Shown piece after piece: positions 48,094-57,166 of a DNA stretch of 64,000 nt; the first letter of the stretch is position 1, and the number at the start of each line of letters is the position of its first letter. Both the position numbers and the translations under genes were made by a program. The stretch comes from JBDHWG01 sp039810085 (lineage in GTDB: Bacteria; Chloroflexota; Anaerolineae; Epilineales; JAHCIE01). Below the pieces are notes generated by a model. It ran no database searches. It was not told the origin of the DNA and saw nothing but the letters and a program-made list of their open reading frames with translations. The stretch is taken from assembly GCA_039810085.1 (NCBI GenBank), contig JBDHWG010000025.1:1-64000 (forward strand). Direction: 5' to 3'.

Positions 48094-51030
48094 CTACAGC
48101 CCCAGGGTGGACTGGGTGGGGGCAGCGGGGGCGGGGTGGTCCGTGGCGGTGGGGGAGGTGGCGCGGCGGCGCGGGCCGATCCACTGGGCGGCGGCCTGCG
48201 GCAACTCCGACAGCGGACTCTTGCGGATCGTCGTCGGCGGCAGGGAGGCGACGAAGTGCTGGCCGTAGGTCTTGGTCAGCAGGCGGCGATCCAGCACGAC
48301 CACGATGCCCCGGTCGCTCTTGGAGCGGATGAGGCGGCCAAAGCCCTGGCGGAAGCGCAGGATGGCCTGGGGGATGGCGTACTGGTTGAAGGGGTCGTCG
48401 AACGTCTCGGAGCGCGCGGCGAACACCGGGTCGCTCGGCACGTCGAAGGGCAGGCGCGTCACGACCAGGCAGCTCAGCGCCTCGCCCACCACGTCCACGC
48501 CCTCCCAGAAGCTGCGCGTGCCCAGCAAAACGGTGCGCTCGTTCGTCTTGAACGTCTCCAGCAGGCCGCGCCGCCCGCCGTCCAAGCCCTGGCCGAGGAC
48601 GAGGATGCCTTCCTCGCCGAGGGGCTGACTAATGGCGCGGTACGTCTGGCGCAGCTGGCTGTGGGAGGTGAACAGGACGAGCGTCCGGCCCTCCGTAGCG
48701 CGGCACAGCTCGATGAGCGCGTTTTCGAGGCGCTTCTGGAAATACGGCTGCGTCGGCTCTGGCATGTCCGTCGGCAGGTAGAGCAGCGTCGAGCCTTCGT
48801 AGTCGAAGGGCGAGCCGACCGAGTCCTCGATGCAGTCGTCCAGGCCCAGGCGGTCGCGCACGTAGGCAAAGTCCTCGTTGGTGCGCAGCGTCGCCGAGGT
48901 CAGGACGACGGTCTCCTTCGCGCCGAAGAGGCGCTGGTGCAGCAGGTCGCCGACGTGGAGCGGCGCGCTGTTCAGCTCGATGGTGTCGCCGCGCGGCTGC
49001 ACCGACACCCAGTACACCATGTCCTGGCGCGGCTGGGCGAGGATATCCAGCACAGCGTCGCACATCTCCATGATGGCCCGGCGTCGCGCGGCCAGCTCCC
49101 CCATCCACTCGTCGTGGCGGGCCAGCTCAAAGTCGGCGTCGTCCAACCCGTGCCAGATGCGGCCGAGGACCTCGCTGATGTGCTCGAGCTGGTCGTGCAG
49201 GTCGCGTCCCTCGGCCTCGATGGTCTCCCAATCGGGTGAGACACGGACGCCGTGAGTCAGGCGAATTTGGATGTCATACGGCGTCTGGCCGCGCCGCTCG
49301 GCAAGCTGATCCTCCAGAAAGCGTTGCAGCAGGGTGAAGATGTGGGCAAGGCGGCGGCCGGCGCGCTCGATGTCGTTGTGCAGCGGCGTGATGAGCCGGG
49401 CAAAGTGCGCCTTGGTCTCCGGCGCGGCCTTGCTCAGCCGCAGGATGGCGTCCAGGTCGCCCAGGAAGCCGCCCCAACGCTCAGCCGGCGTGCCCCCACC
49501 CGCTGCCGCCGTTCGGGCAACGGCGCCGCGCACCGGGTGGCTCAGGTCATGGAGGACGGCCTGCGCCCCGCCCTGGGTGAGGTTCTGGCCGAGCTGGTCC
49601 GTCGCCCGCGCTTCGAGGTGGTGCGCCTCGTCGATGATGACGTGGTCGTAGTCCGGTAGCACCTGCCCGCCGACGGCCATGTCCGACAGCAGCAGGGCGT
49701 GGTTGACGATGAGGATGTGGGCCGCCTCGGCCTGGGCGCGGGCGCGCCAGTAGAAGCAGCCCTCACCGCACACGTCGGGGCGGCAGGCGTCGGGGTCGGA
49801 GCATACCTTCGACCACACCGCCATCTCGTCGCCCATCAGCGCCAGCTCGCCCATGTCGCCGGTCAGCGTCGAGGGCAGCCAGGCGAGAATCTTCGCCAGG
49901 ACGCGCACCTCGGTCGTGCTCAGGTCGTCGCGGCGGCGGAAGGCGGCCAGGCGCGTGCGGCACAGGTAGTTGTTGCGGCCCTTGAGGACGGCAGCGCGGA
50001 AGGGGATCGGCAGGACGCGCTGCAAGTCGGGCACGTCCTTGGCGAAGAGTTGGTCCTGGAGGTTGATGGTGTTGGTGGAGATGACCACCCGCTCGCCGTT
50101 CTGCGCCGCCCAGTAGATGGACGGGATGAGATAGGCCATGCTCTTGCCGGTGCCCGTGCCCGCCTCGACCAGGAGGTAGCCGCCGTCGTTGAACACCTGG
50201 GCCACGTCGTGGAGCATCTGCACCTGCTGCGGGCGGTGCTCGTAGGCCGGGAAGCGCTGGGCGAACGCGCCCGTCGGTCCCAGTAGCTCGCCAAGCCCGT
50301 CACTGTCGAGGAGCGTGCGCGTCTTGGTCTTGCGCAGCGGCTCCAGCTTCTCCTCGCCGGACAACAGGCCGACCGCTCCGCTGCGCATCGCCCCCTTGGC
50401 CCGGAGCTGCGCCCCGATGGACGTGCCGAAGGCGCTGCGCGTGCGCGCCCGCTCGGCGTCCTGGAAGACGGTCTTGAGCGGCCAATCGATGCGCGCCGTC
50501 AGGCGGTTGATCTCGCGCAGGATGTCCAGGTCCAGGTCTTCGGCGCGGCGCATGAGGGCCAGGAACAGGTCCCGCGCGGCGCGGGCGTCCTGCAGGGCGC
50601 GATGGTGCGTGGGGAAGTCAATCGCCAGCTCGTCCATGAGCGTCGCCAGGTTGTAGCGCGAGGCGAACGGGACGAGGATGCTCGCCAACTCGAACGTGTC
50701 AATGCTGGCGTGGCCGACGAGGACGCCGGCGCGGCCCAGGTAGCCGAGGTCCTGGCCGATGCTGTGGCCGACGACGGTCGCCCCGCCGACAAAGCGCTCC
50801 AGCGTGCCCTTGACGGCGTTCAGCGCCGGCGCGCGGCGCACTTCGGCATCGGTGATGCCGGTGAGTTGTTGGATGCGGAACGGGAGGGGGCGGGCCGGGT
50901 TGACGAGCGTCGACCACTCGCCCAGGCGCTCGTCCTCCCGGAACTTGACCGCGCCAATCTCAATGATGGCGTCGCGGTCGACGTTCAGGCCCGTGGCTTC
51001 AATGTCCAGGGCGACATAGACGCGGCTCAT
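48094..51030 (-). CDS. dinG: DinG-family helicase with N-terminal exonuclease domain
   Basis: 978-aa fusion. Residues 1 to about 170 are a DEDDh 3'-5' exonuclease: D9/E11 in ALDIEATGL, HSIGQDLGY, and HHRALQDARAA. Then an XPD/DinG-type helicase: Walker A EAGTGTGKS near 287, four cysteines around KVCSDPDACRPDVCGEGC consistent with an iron-sulfur cluster, DEAHH at 467, and motif VI QGFGRLIRS. This is the long DinG form found in Gram-positives and Chloroflexota. It likely unwinds or clears DNA/RNA structures in repair. The tail is Pro/Ala-rich. Divergent from the TPR gene. Confidence 0.93.
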   Translation of the reverse strand: MSRVYVALDIEATGLNVDRDAIIEIGAVKFREDERLGEWSTLVNPARPLPFRIQQLTGITDAEVRRAPALNAVKGTLERFVGGATVVGHSIGQDLGYLGRAGVLVGHASIDTFELASILVPFASRYNLATLMDELAIDFPTHHRALQDARAARDLFLALMRRAEDLDLDILREINRLTARIDWPLKTVFQDAERARTRSAFGTSIGAQLRAKGAMRSGAVGLLSGEEKLEPLRKTKTRTLLDSDGLGELLGPTGAFAQRFPAYEHRPQQVQMLHDVAQVFNDGGYLLVEAGTGTGKSMAYLIPSIYWAAQNGERVVISTNTINLQDQLFAKDVPDLQRVLPIPFRAAVLKGRNNYLCRTRLAAFRRRDDLSTTEVRVLAKILAWLPSTLTGDMGELALMGDEMAVWSKVCSDPDACRPDVCGEGCFYWRARAQAEAAHILIVNHALLLSDMAVGGQVLPDYDHVIIDEAHHLEARATDQLGQNLTQGGAQAVLHDLSHPVRGAVARTAAAGGGTPAERWGGFLGDLDAILRLSKAAPETKAHFARLITPLHNDIERAGRRLAHIFTLLQRFLEDQLAERRGQTPYDIQIRLTHGVRVSPDWETIEAEGRDLHDQLEHISEVLGRIWHGLDDADFELARHDEWMGELAARRRAIMEMCDAVLDILAQPRQDMVYWVSVQPRGDTIELNSAPLHVGDLLHQRLFGAKETVVLTSATLRTNEDFAYVRDRLGLDDCIEDSVGSPFDYEGSTLLYLPTDMPEPTQPYFQKRLENALIELCRATEGRTLVLFTSHSQLRQTYRAISQPLGEEGILVLGQGLDGGRRGLLETFKTNERTVLLGTRSFWEGVDVVGEALSCLVVTRLPFDVPSDPVFAARSETFDDPFNQYAIPQAILRFRQGFGRLIRSKSDRGIVVVLDRRLLTKTYGQHFVASLPPTTIRKSPLSELPQAAAQWIGPRRRATSPTATDHPAPAAPTQSTLGL

Positions 51031-51193
51031 GACAACACGAAACCCCCTGCGGCGGAAAAAGCGCGGCGGAGGGATTATACACCAGTATGGTGGAGACGCA
51101 AGCCGGAATGAGGCTTTGCACCGCGCCTCCGTCCGTGCTAAGATTGTAGGGGAGATTGTTTATGTCTAAGCTGTCCGCCGCCAGGACACCAGA

Positions 51194-52372
51194 GTGTATC
51201 TAGACTATGATCGGCGCAAGCCGCGCCGCTGGCCGTATGTCCTCGCCATCCTGCTTCTCGCCGCCGCTGCCGCCGCGGGCTATGTCGTCAAGTCGCGGCC
51301 CGACCTCATCCCCGTCAACCAGATCCGCGAACTGCCGCTGCCGGACCCGCTGGCGACCCAGGTGGCCCTGCGCATTGCGACGGTCGTCCCGCCCACGCCC
51401 ACGCCCATCCCGACGCCGAAGATCGACTACCTCATGCGGGGCGATGCCTTCTTCCACGAGGGCCAGCTCAGCGACGCCCTGACCGCCTACGAGACGGCGG
51501 CCCAGCTCGACCCGGACAACGCCGTCATCTACGCCCGTTGGTCCCGCGTGCTGACGCTGCGCCGCTCGTTCAACAAGGCCATCGAGAAGGCGAACCGCGC
51601 CATCGAGTTGAACCCGAACAGCGTCGAGGGCTACGCCGCGCTGACCGTTGCCCTCGATTGGAGCGGGCAGTACGACAAGGCGCTGGCAGCCGGCCGCAAA
51701 GCGACGCAGCTTGGCCCGAACTCCTCCGATGCCTGGGCGCTGTTAGCGGAGGTCGAGGCGGACAAGGGGCTGTGGGAGGAGTCGATGGACACGGCGGAGA
51801 AGGCCGTGTCGCTGGACCCCAACAACTGGGCCGCCGTGCGCAACCTGGGCTACGTCTGGGAGACGCGGGGGGAGTGGCGCAAGGCCATCGAGCAGTACGA
51901 GAAGGCGTCCCAGCTCGAGCCGCGCCTCAGCGCGCTGCGCCTGGATGTGGCGCGCAACAAGAAGGCGCTCAAGGACATGGACGGGGCGCGGGCGGAGCTG
52001 ATGCGCGCCATCCAGCTCGACCCGCAGGACCCGCAAGCCCTCGACGACCTGGGCGTGATGTACTACTCCAACCAGCAGTACAAGCTCGCCGCCGACAATT
52101 TCGAGAAGGCCATCCAGGCCAACCCCGACTTTGGCCCCGCCTACGGACACCTCGGCTGGGTGTACTACGCCCTCAAGAATTGGGAGGAGGCGGTCAGCCA
52201 CTTCGAGAAGGCCATCAGCATGGGCGAGACGAAGCTCGACTTCTACTATCAGCTTGGCCTGGCGTATGCCTATCTCAAGCAGTGCGACAAGGCCAGGGTG
52301 TGGTTCAACAAGTCGCTGCAAATCGAGCCGAACCTGGACCTGGCGAAGCAGGGCTTGAAGCTGTGCGAGTGA
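51194..52372 (+). CDS. Membrane-anchored TPR protein
   Basis: 392-aa protein. A basic N-terminus (DYDRRKPRRWP), one membrane helix (about 13-32), and a Pro/Thr linker (VVPPTPTPIPTPK, near 65-78) precede about eight tetratricopeptide repeats (for example ALTAYETAAQLDPDNAVIYA, AIEQYEKASQLEP, AADNFEKAIQANPDFGPAYG). It is a protein-interaction scaffold, probably facing outside. It starts with GTG. Its stop overlaps the M20 peptidase start by four bases, so the two are translated together; a joint role is inferred. Confidence 0.85.
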   Translation: MYLDYDRRKPRRWPYVLAILLLAAAAAAGYVVKSRPDLIPVNQIRELPLPDPLATQVALRIATVVPPTPTPIPTPKIDYLMRGDAFFHEGQLSDALTAYETAAQLDPDNAVIYARWSRVLTLRRSFNKAIEKANRAIELNPNSVEGYAALTVALDWSGQYDKALAAGRKATQLGPNSSDAWALLAEVEADKGLWEESMDTAEKAVSLDPNNWAAVRNLGYVWETRGEWRKAIEQYEKASQLEPRLSALRLDVARNKKALKDMDGARAELMRAIQLDPQDPQALDDLGVMYYSNQQYKLAADNFEKAIQANPDFGPAYGHLGWVYYALKNWEEAVSHFEKAISMGETKLDFYYQLGLAYAYLKQCDKARVWFNKSLQIEPNLDLAKQGLKLCE

Positions 52373-53742
52373 CCGACCGCCCTGCCGAAGTCAGGACCAC
52401 GGACGCCTGCCCCGCGCCGCCGTCCGACCTCATCGCGGGCATCGACTGGGACGCGGCGCAGGCCGAAGCCGTGGACCTCCTCAGCCGTCTCATCCGCATC
52501 GACACCACCAACCCGCCCGGCAACGAGAGCCGCCTGACGGAGCGCCTGGCCGACGAGCTGGTCGCCCTGGGGCTGGAAGTTCAGCTTCTTGGCGCGACGC
52601 CGGAGCGCCGGAACCTGGTCGCCCGCTGGCGCGGCACGGGCGTGGCCGCGCCGCTGCTTTTGCTCGGCCACGCCGATGTCGTCTACGCTGACGGCGCGCT
52701 GTGGACGCAGCCGCCCTTTAGCGGCGTCGTCAGCGACGGCTTCGTCTGGGGGCGAGGGGCGGTGGACATGAAGGGCCTGGTGGCGATGCAGGTCATGGCG
52801 CTCAAGCTCCTGGCCCGCGCGGGCCGCCGGCTGCCCCGCGACATCATCCTGCTCACCGCCGCCGACGAGGAGGATAGCGGGCGCTACGGCGTCGGCTGGC
52901 TGGTGGACCACCACTGGGACGCGATTGCCGCCGAGTATGCCTTCGGCGAGGGCGGCGTCGGGCTGAGCCTCGACGGCCATCCGACGTTCCTGGTGGCGAC
53001 GGCCGAGAAGGGCTACGCCGACTTGCTGCTACGCGCGCGCGGCACGGCCAGCCACGCCTCGACGCCCCTTGGCCAGAGCGCCCTTTTACAGATTGCCGAG
53101 GCCGTGCGGCGTATCGCTCAGCACCGCTCGAACGTTATCATCACCGAACCGATATGGGAGCACCTGCGGGCGATGGAGGCGGTTCTGCCGTGGCGCTACC
53201 GCCTGGCGGCGCGCCTGCGTGCCGTCCCCGACATCGCCGCCTGGCTGCTCGGCCACGACGCGTTCCCGACGATGAGCCACGCCCTGCGCAACACCCTGAC
53301 CCCGACCATGGTTCACGGCGGGCGGCAGGCCAACGTCGTGCCAGAAATGGCGGAGATGACGCTGAACTGCCGGACGCTGCCCGGCGTGGGCGTGGACGAT
53401 TTGCTGGCGGAGGTGCGCGAGGCCGTGGGGCCGCTGCCGCTGGAGATTGCGGTCGAGCAGTTCAACCCGGCCAGTGTCTCGCCCGCCGACACGCCGCTCT
53501 TCGCGGCCATCGCAGCCGCGATCCGCGCCGATGTACCGGATGCGCTCGTGGCCCCGTACATGATGCCGGGTGCAACGGACGCGCGCTTCTTTCGCGGCAA
53601 GGGCATGACGGCCTACGGGCTGATGCCGGTCGGGCTGTCGCCGGAAGAGATGCTGACGATCCACGGCGTGGACGAGCGCCTGGCCGTCGAGCGGCTGGGG
53701 CAAGGCACGCGGGTCATGCTGCGTCTATTATGTAATATGTAG
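52369..53742 (+). CDS. M20 family metallopeptidase
   Basis: 457-aa zinc amidohydrolase of the ArgE/DapE/ACY1/CPG2 group. Zinc ligands and catalytic residues are visible: H101 and D103 (LLGHADVV), D133 (GAVDMKG), and E167-E168 (AADEEDSGR). The dimerisation-domain histidine region includes GTASHASTP. The GTG start overlaps the TPR stop (GTGA). It is probably cytoplasmic, with no signal peptide. The stop codon is the first part of a perfect palindrome. The substrate (acyl amino acid or dipeptide) cannot be told. Confidence 0.9.
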   Translation: MTDRPAEVRTTDACPAPPSDLIAGIDWDAAQAEAVDLLSRLIRIDTTNPPGNESRLTERLADELVALGLEVQLLGATPERRNLVARWRGTGVAAPLLLLGHADVVYADGALWTQPPFSGVVSDGFVWGRGAVDMKGLVAMQVMALKLLARAGRRLPRDIILLTAADEEDSGRYGVGWLVDHHWDAIAAEYAFGEGGVGLSLDGHPTFLVATAEKGYADLLLRARGTASHASTPLGQSALLQIAEAVRRIAQHRSNVIITEPIWEHLRAMEAVLPWRYRLAARLRAVPDIAAWLLGHDAFPTMSHALRNTLTPTMVHGGRQANVVPEMAEMTLNCRTLPGVGVDDLLAEVREAVGPLPLEIAVEQFNPASVSPADTPLFAAIAAAIRADVPDALVAPYMMPGATDARFFRGKGMTAYGLMPVGLSPEEMLTIHGVDERLAVERLGQGTRVMLRLLCNM

Positions 53743-53760
53743 ACGCGACATGTCGCGTCT
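53741..53760. repeat. Perfect 20-bp palindrome at the M20 gene end
   Basis: AGACGCGACATGTCGCGTCT, within the longer pattern GTAGACGCGACATG...CTCTAC. It overlaps the stop codon. Either a member of a palindromic repeat type or a terminator-like hairpin; no U-run follows. Confidence 0.6.
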
Positions 53761-53864
53761 CTACCATCCACGCCGCTATTTGTGTATACTATCCTGGTAC
53801 GTGATTTGCGAGAGAGCGTAGAGTTACCGCCGCCCTGACACATCTCATCGAGCGGGTAAGAATT

Positions 53865-55301
53865 ATGCGTAAGCGACAAGGGTTTCGGCTTCTGCCGTCT
53901 GTCTCCACCGTCCTCATCATCATCGGCGTCGTGCTCATGGGGATCGGACTCTGGACAGCGTATCAATACCGCCCGCGGCCCCTGACGGCCACCGAGCAGG
54001 CGGCGCTGCAAGAGGGCGAGCGTGTGTCCCGGGAGGGGTCGAGCGCCGACGCGCCCGCGCCCCTGCTGCCCGCGCCCGGCGCCGACCACATGGCGGATCG
54101 CGGCGACATCACGACTCTGGATGATAACTCATCCGCCAAGCCGAGCGACGCCGTCGCCCCGGACGACTCGTCTAGCTCCGCGTCGGTCGCCCCGACCGCT
54201 GTCCCATCCGGCCCGGCAGCTGCGGCCGGTGATACCATCGCCTCGGTTGCGCCCCAATCGGCGCCCGCCGCTGTGCAGCCGCCCGCGCCGGCCGCGCCTC
54301 AGCCCGCCGTCAACGCGCCTCTACCCGCCCAGTCTGCGCCGACGCGCTTCGTCGCGCCGACCATCGGCGTCGACTCGAAGGTCATCGAAGTCGGCTTCAA
54401 GACAATGAAGCAAGGCAACCAATGGTTCAGCGAGTGGGAGACGGCGGACTACGCCGTCGGCTTCCACAAGCTCTCGGCCCTGCCCGGTCACATCGGCAAC
54501 ACGGTGATGTCCGGCCACAACAACATCAAGGGCGAGGTCTTCCGCAACCTTGTCGACCTGAACGTGGGCGACCCCATTAGCCTGTGGGCTGATGGCCGCG
54601 AGTACAGATACACCGTCACCGACAAGTTCATCGTTCAGGAAGTCGGCGCGACGATGGAGCAGCGCATCGCCAACGCGCGTTGGATCGCTGGTACCGACGA
54701 CGAGCGCCTGACCCTGGTCTCGTGCTGGCCCTACTGGACCAACACCCACCGCGTCATCGTCATTGCCCGCCCTGTCGCGTCCAACGGCAGCATCCAGGCC
54801 CGCGCCACGACCTACACCGGCGCCGCCGACAACCCGGCGAGCTGCGCCCTTAAGCCCGCGCCCGGCCCGTTGGCCGATGCCTGGCTGAACATGCCAGACC
54901 TTCGCCGCCGCTTGGGATGCGCGTCTACACCGACCATGTCGACGCAGGCCACACAGCAGCCGTTCAAGGGCGGCCGCATGATCTGGCGGCCAGACACGGC
55001 GAGCATCAGCGTCCTGTACAACGACGGCCACTGGCAGAATGTCCTCAGTGTCACGGGCCTCCAACCCGAAGCGCCGCCGGAGGGCACGGAGCCGTGCGCC
55101 CAGGAGCCGAAGCTCGGCTTCGGCAAGGTCTGGTCCAGCATGGGCAGCGTGCGCACCAAGCTCGGCTGCCCGACCGGCAACGAACTGGGCGTGAGCACCG
55201 GCGTGCAGGGCTTCAACGGCGGGACCGCCCTTTTCTTTGCCGACTCCAGCGCGCCCGTGCTGCTCCTGCGCGACGGGACCTGGCAGACCATTCAACCCTA
55301 A
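53865..55301 (+). CDS. Sortase with C-terminal LGFP-like repeats
   Basis: 478-aa membrane-anchored transpeptidase-like protein. The helix at about 14-32 is followed by a long Ala/Pro/Ser-rich linker to about 160. The sortase domain carries H218 (VMSGHNN), C287 (TLVSCWPYW) and R296 (THRVIVIAR), the class E/D arrangement. After about residue 320 come two repeats: LRRRLGCAS...FKGGRMIW and VRTKLGCPT...FNGGTALFF, resembling LGFP cell-wall-binding repeats. It is followed by selA four bases downstream. No LPxTG-type substrate was noticed nearby. Confidence 0.85.
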   Translation: MRKRQGFRLLPSVSTVLIIIGVVLMGIGLWTAYQYRPRPLTATEQAALQEGERVSREGSSADAPAPLLPAPGADHMADRGDITTLDDNSSAKPSDAVAPDDSSSSASVAPTAVPSGPAAAAGDTIASVAPQSAPAAVQPPAPAAPQPAVNAPLPAQSAPTRFVAPTIGVDSKVIEVGFKTMKQGNQWFSEWETADYAVGFHKLSALPGHIGNTVMSGHNNIKGEVFRNLVDLNVGDPISLWADGREYRYTVTDKFIVQEVGATMEQRIANARWIAGTDDERLTLVSCWPYWTNTHRVIVIARPVASNGSIQARATTYTGAADNPASCALKPAPGPLADAWLNMPDLRRRLGCASTPTMSTQATQQPFKGGRMIWRPDTASISVLYNDGHWQNVLSVTGLQPEAPPEGTEPCAQEPKLGFGKVWSSMGSVRTKLGCPTGNELGVSTGVQGFNGGTALFFADSSAPVLLLRDGTWQTIQP

Positions 55302-55305
55302 CTCT

Positions 55306-56667
55306 GTGACCTTGGCCAGCCTCCGCCAGCTTCCCAGCGTTGACCGGCTGCTTCAGTCGCCGGACATCGTGCGGTTGGTGGAGGTCCACGGCCGAGGCGT
55401 CGTGACTGAGGCGCTGCGCGCCTCCCTGGACGAAGCCCGCACCGCTATTCGCGCCGGCGCTCCGCCCCCCGATAGCGAGGCGCTGCTCGCCGCCGCCGCG
55501 CGCCACATCCACGCCATCACCGCCCCCTCCCTTGTCACGGCCATCAACGCCACCGGTGTCATCATCCACACCAACCTCGGCCGCGCCCCCTTGAGCGCCG
55601 ATGCCCGCCGCGCCATGCTGGACGTGGCTCTCGGCTACTCGAACCTGGAATACGACCTGGTCGCCGGCGCGCGTGGCTCGCGCTACGTCCACGCGGCGCG
55701 GCTGCTGGCCGAGCTGACCGACGCCGAGGCCGCGTTGGTCGTCAACAACAACGCCGCTGCCGTCACCCTGGCCCTGGCTGCGCTGTGCGCCGGCCAGGAG
55801 GTGCTCATCTCCCGTAGTGAGCTGGTCGAGATTGGTGGCGGCTTCCGCATCCCGGACGTGCTGCGGCAGAGCGGGGCGCGCCTGGTCGAAGTCGGCACCA
55901 CCAACCGTACCTATGTGCGCGACTACGCGGCGGCCCTCACCGAGCACACCGCCGCCATCCTGTGCGTCCACTCCAGCAACTTCAAGATCGTCGGCTTTAC
56001 CCACCACCCGACCCGCGCCGAGCTGGCCGAGCTGGCCCACGCCCACGGGCGGCTCCTCATCGACGACGTTGGCTCCGGCGCGCTGCTGGACACGACCGCC
56101 TATGGCCTGGCCCCGGAGCCGACGCCCCAGGCAAGCCTGGCGGCGGGCGCGGACCTCGTGACGTTCAGCGGCGACAAGCTGCTCGGCGGACCCCAGGCCG
56201 GCGTCATCGTCGGCCGCCAGACGCTCATCGACCGCCTGCGCGCTTTCCCTCTGACCCGCGCCCTGCGGGTGGACAAGCTCACCCTGGCCGCGCTCCACGC
56301 CACGCTGCTCCACTACCGGCGCGGTGACGTGACCCGCATCCCCATCTGGGCGATGATCGCGGCGACGCCGGATGACCTGGGCGCGCGAGCGCAGGCGTGG
56401 GCCGATGCCCTCACAGCACGCGGCCTAAACGCCGCAGTCGTCGCGGCCCAGAGCACCGTCGGCGGCGGCTCCCTGCCAGGCGAGAGTTTGCCAACGCGGA
56501 CGTTGGCGCTGGCCGTCCCGTCGCCGGACGACATGGCCGCCCGCCTGCGGCGCGGCACGCCGCCGGTCGTCGCCCGCATCGAGGCCGACCGCCTCCTTTT
56601 CGACCCCCGCACGGTCCTCCCCGAACAGGATGATGCCCTCCTCGCGGCCATCACCGCCGCCCGCTAA
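55306..56667 (+). CDS. selA: L-seryl-tRNA(Sec) selenium transferase
   Basis: 453-aa PLP enzyme that turns seryl-tRNA(Sec) into selenocysteinyl-tRNA(Sec). The N-terminal LPSVDRLLQSPD, INATGVIIHTNLGRAPLS, VNNNAAAVTLAL, SRSELVEIGGGFRIPD and the PLP lysine K291 in SGDKLLGGPQAG follow SelA closely. The GTG start at 55306 is four bases after the sortase stop; no strong ribosome site is seen. selB, selC and selD are not in the window. Co-transcription with the sortase looks incidental. Confidence 0.93.
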   Translation: MTLASLRQLPSVDRLLQSPDIVRLVEVHGRGVVTEALRASLDEARTAIRAGAPPPDSEALLAAAARHIHAITAPSLVTAINATGVIIHTNLGRAPLSADARRAMLDVALGYSNLEYDLVAGARGSRYVHAARLLAELTDAEAALVVNNNAAAVTLALAALCAGQEVLISRSELVEIGGGFRIPDVLRQSGARLVEVGTTNRTYVRDYAAALTEHTAAILCVHSSNFKIVGFTHHPTRAELAELAHAHGRLLIDDVGSGALLDTTAYGLAPEPTPQASLAAGADLVTFSGDKLLGGPQAGVIVGRQTLIDRLRAFPLTRALRVDKLTLAALHATLLHYRRGDVTRIPIWAMIAATPDDLGARAQAWADALTARGLNAAVVAAQSTVGGGSLPGESLPTRTLALAVPSPDDMAARLRRGTPPVVARIEADRLLFDPRTVLPEQDDALLAAITAAR

Positions 56668-56673
56668 GACATT

Positions 56674-56745
56674 TGCCACAGAGGCACAGAGGACACAGAG
56701 GTCAATCTGTGTAATACTCTTCTCTCTGTGCTCTCTGTGCCTAAG
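56674..56745. repeat. Palindromic repeat, CACAGAGG type
   Basis: CACAGAGGCACAGAGGACAC faces CTCTGTGCTCTCTGTGCC. It lies directly after selA and before the tandem array. Confidence 0.7.
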
Positions 56746-56758
56746 CGACGCCTGGCAC

Positions 56759-57166
56759 TCAAGTGCCAGGCTAAGGGATGGAAGCCCACTCAAGTGGGCT
56801 GAGCAGCCTGCTTCACCAGGCTTGCCCATGTCAGCCACCGACTTGAGTCGGTGGCGTCGCTCAAGTGCCAGGCTAAGGGAGGGAAGCCCACTTAAGTGGG
56901 CTGAGCAGCCTGCTTCACCAGGCTTGCCCATGTCAGCCACCGACTTGAGTCGGTGGCGTCGCTCAAGTGCCAGGCTAAGGGAGGGAAGCCCACTCAAGTG
57001 GGCTGAGCAGCCTGCTTCAGCAGGCTTGCGCATGTTAGCCACCGACTTGAGTCGGTGGCGTCGCTCAAGTGCCAGGCTAAGGGAGGGAAGCCCACTTAAG
57101 TGGGCTGAGCAGCCTGCTGAAGCAGGCTTGCGCATGTTAGCCACCGACTTGAGTCGGTGGCGTCGC
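56759..57166. repeat. Four tandem 102-bp units made of palindromes
   Basis: Units start at TCAAGTGCCA, positions 56759, 56861, 56963 and 57065, with period exactly 102 bp. Each holds CCCACTTAAGTGGG or its T-to-C variant, an AGCCTGCT...AGGCT palindrome and CCACCGACTTGAGTCGGTGG. The period is 34 codons, so the frame stays open into the next gene. The 505-bp gap between selA and the subtilase gene is filled by this and the 56674 hairpin. Confidence 0.92.

Noticed and set aside
56630..57133. Longer protease N-terminus starting before the array
   Set aside because: It would overlap selA and translate hairpins and the whole tandem array ahead of the signal peptide; the open frame is explained by the 34-codon period.
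56759..57166. Tandem array as a CRISPR locus
   Set aside because: Units are head-to-tail copies of one 102-bp sequence with no variable spacers, and no cas gene is in the window.
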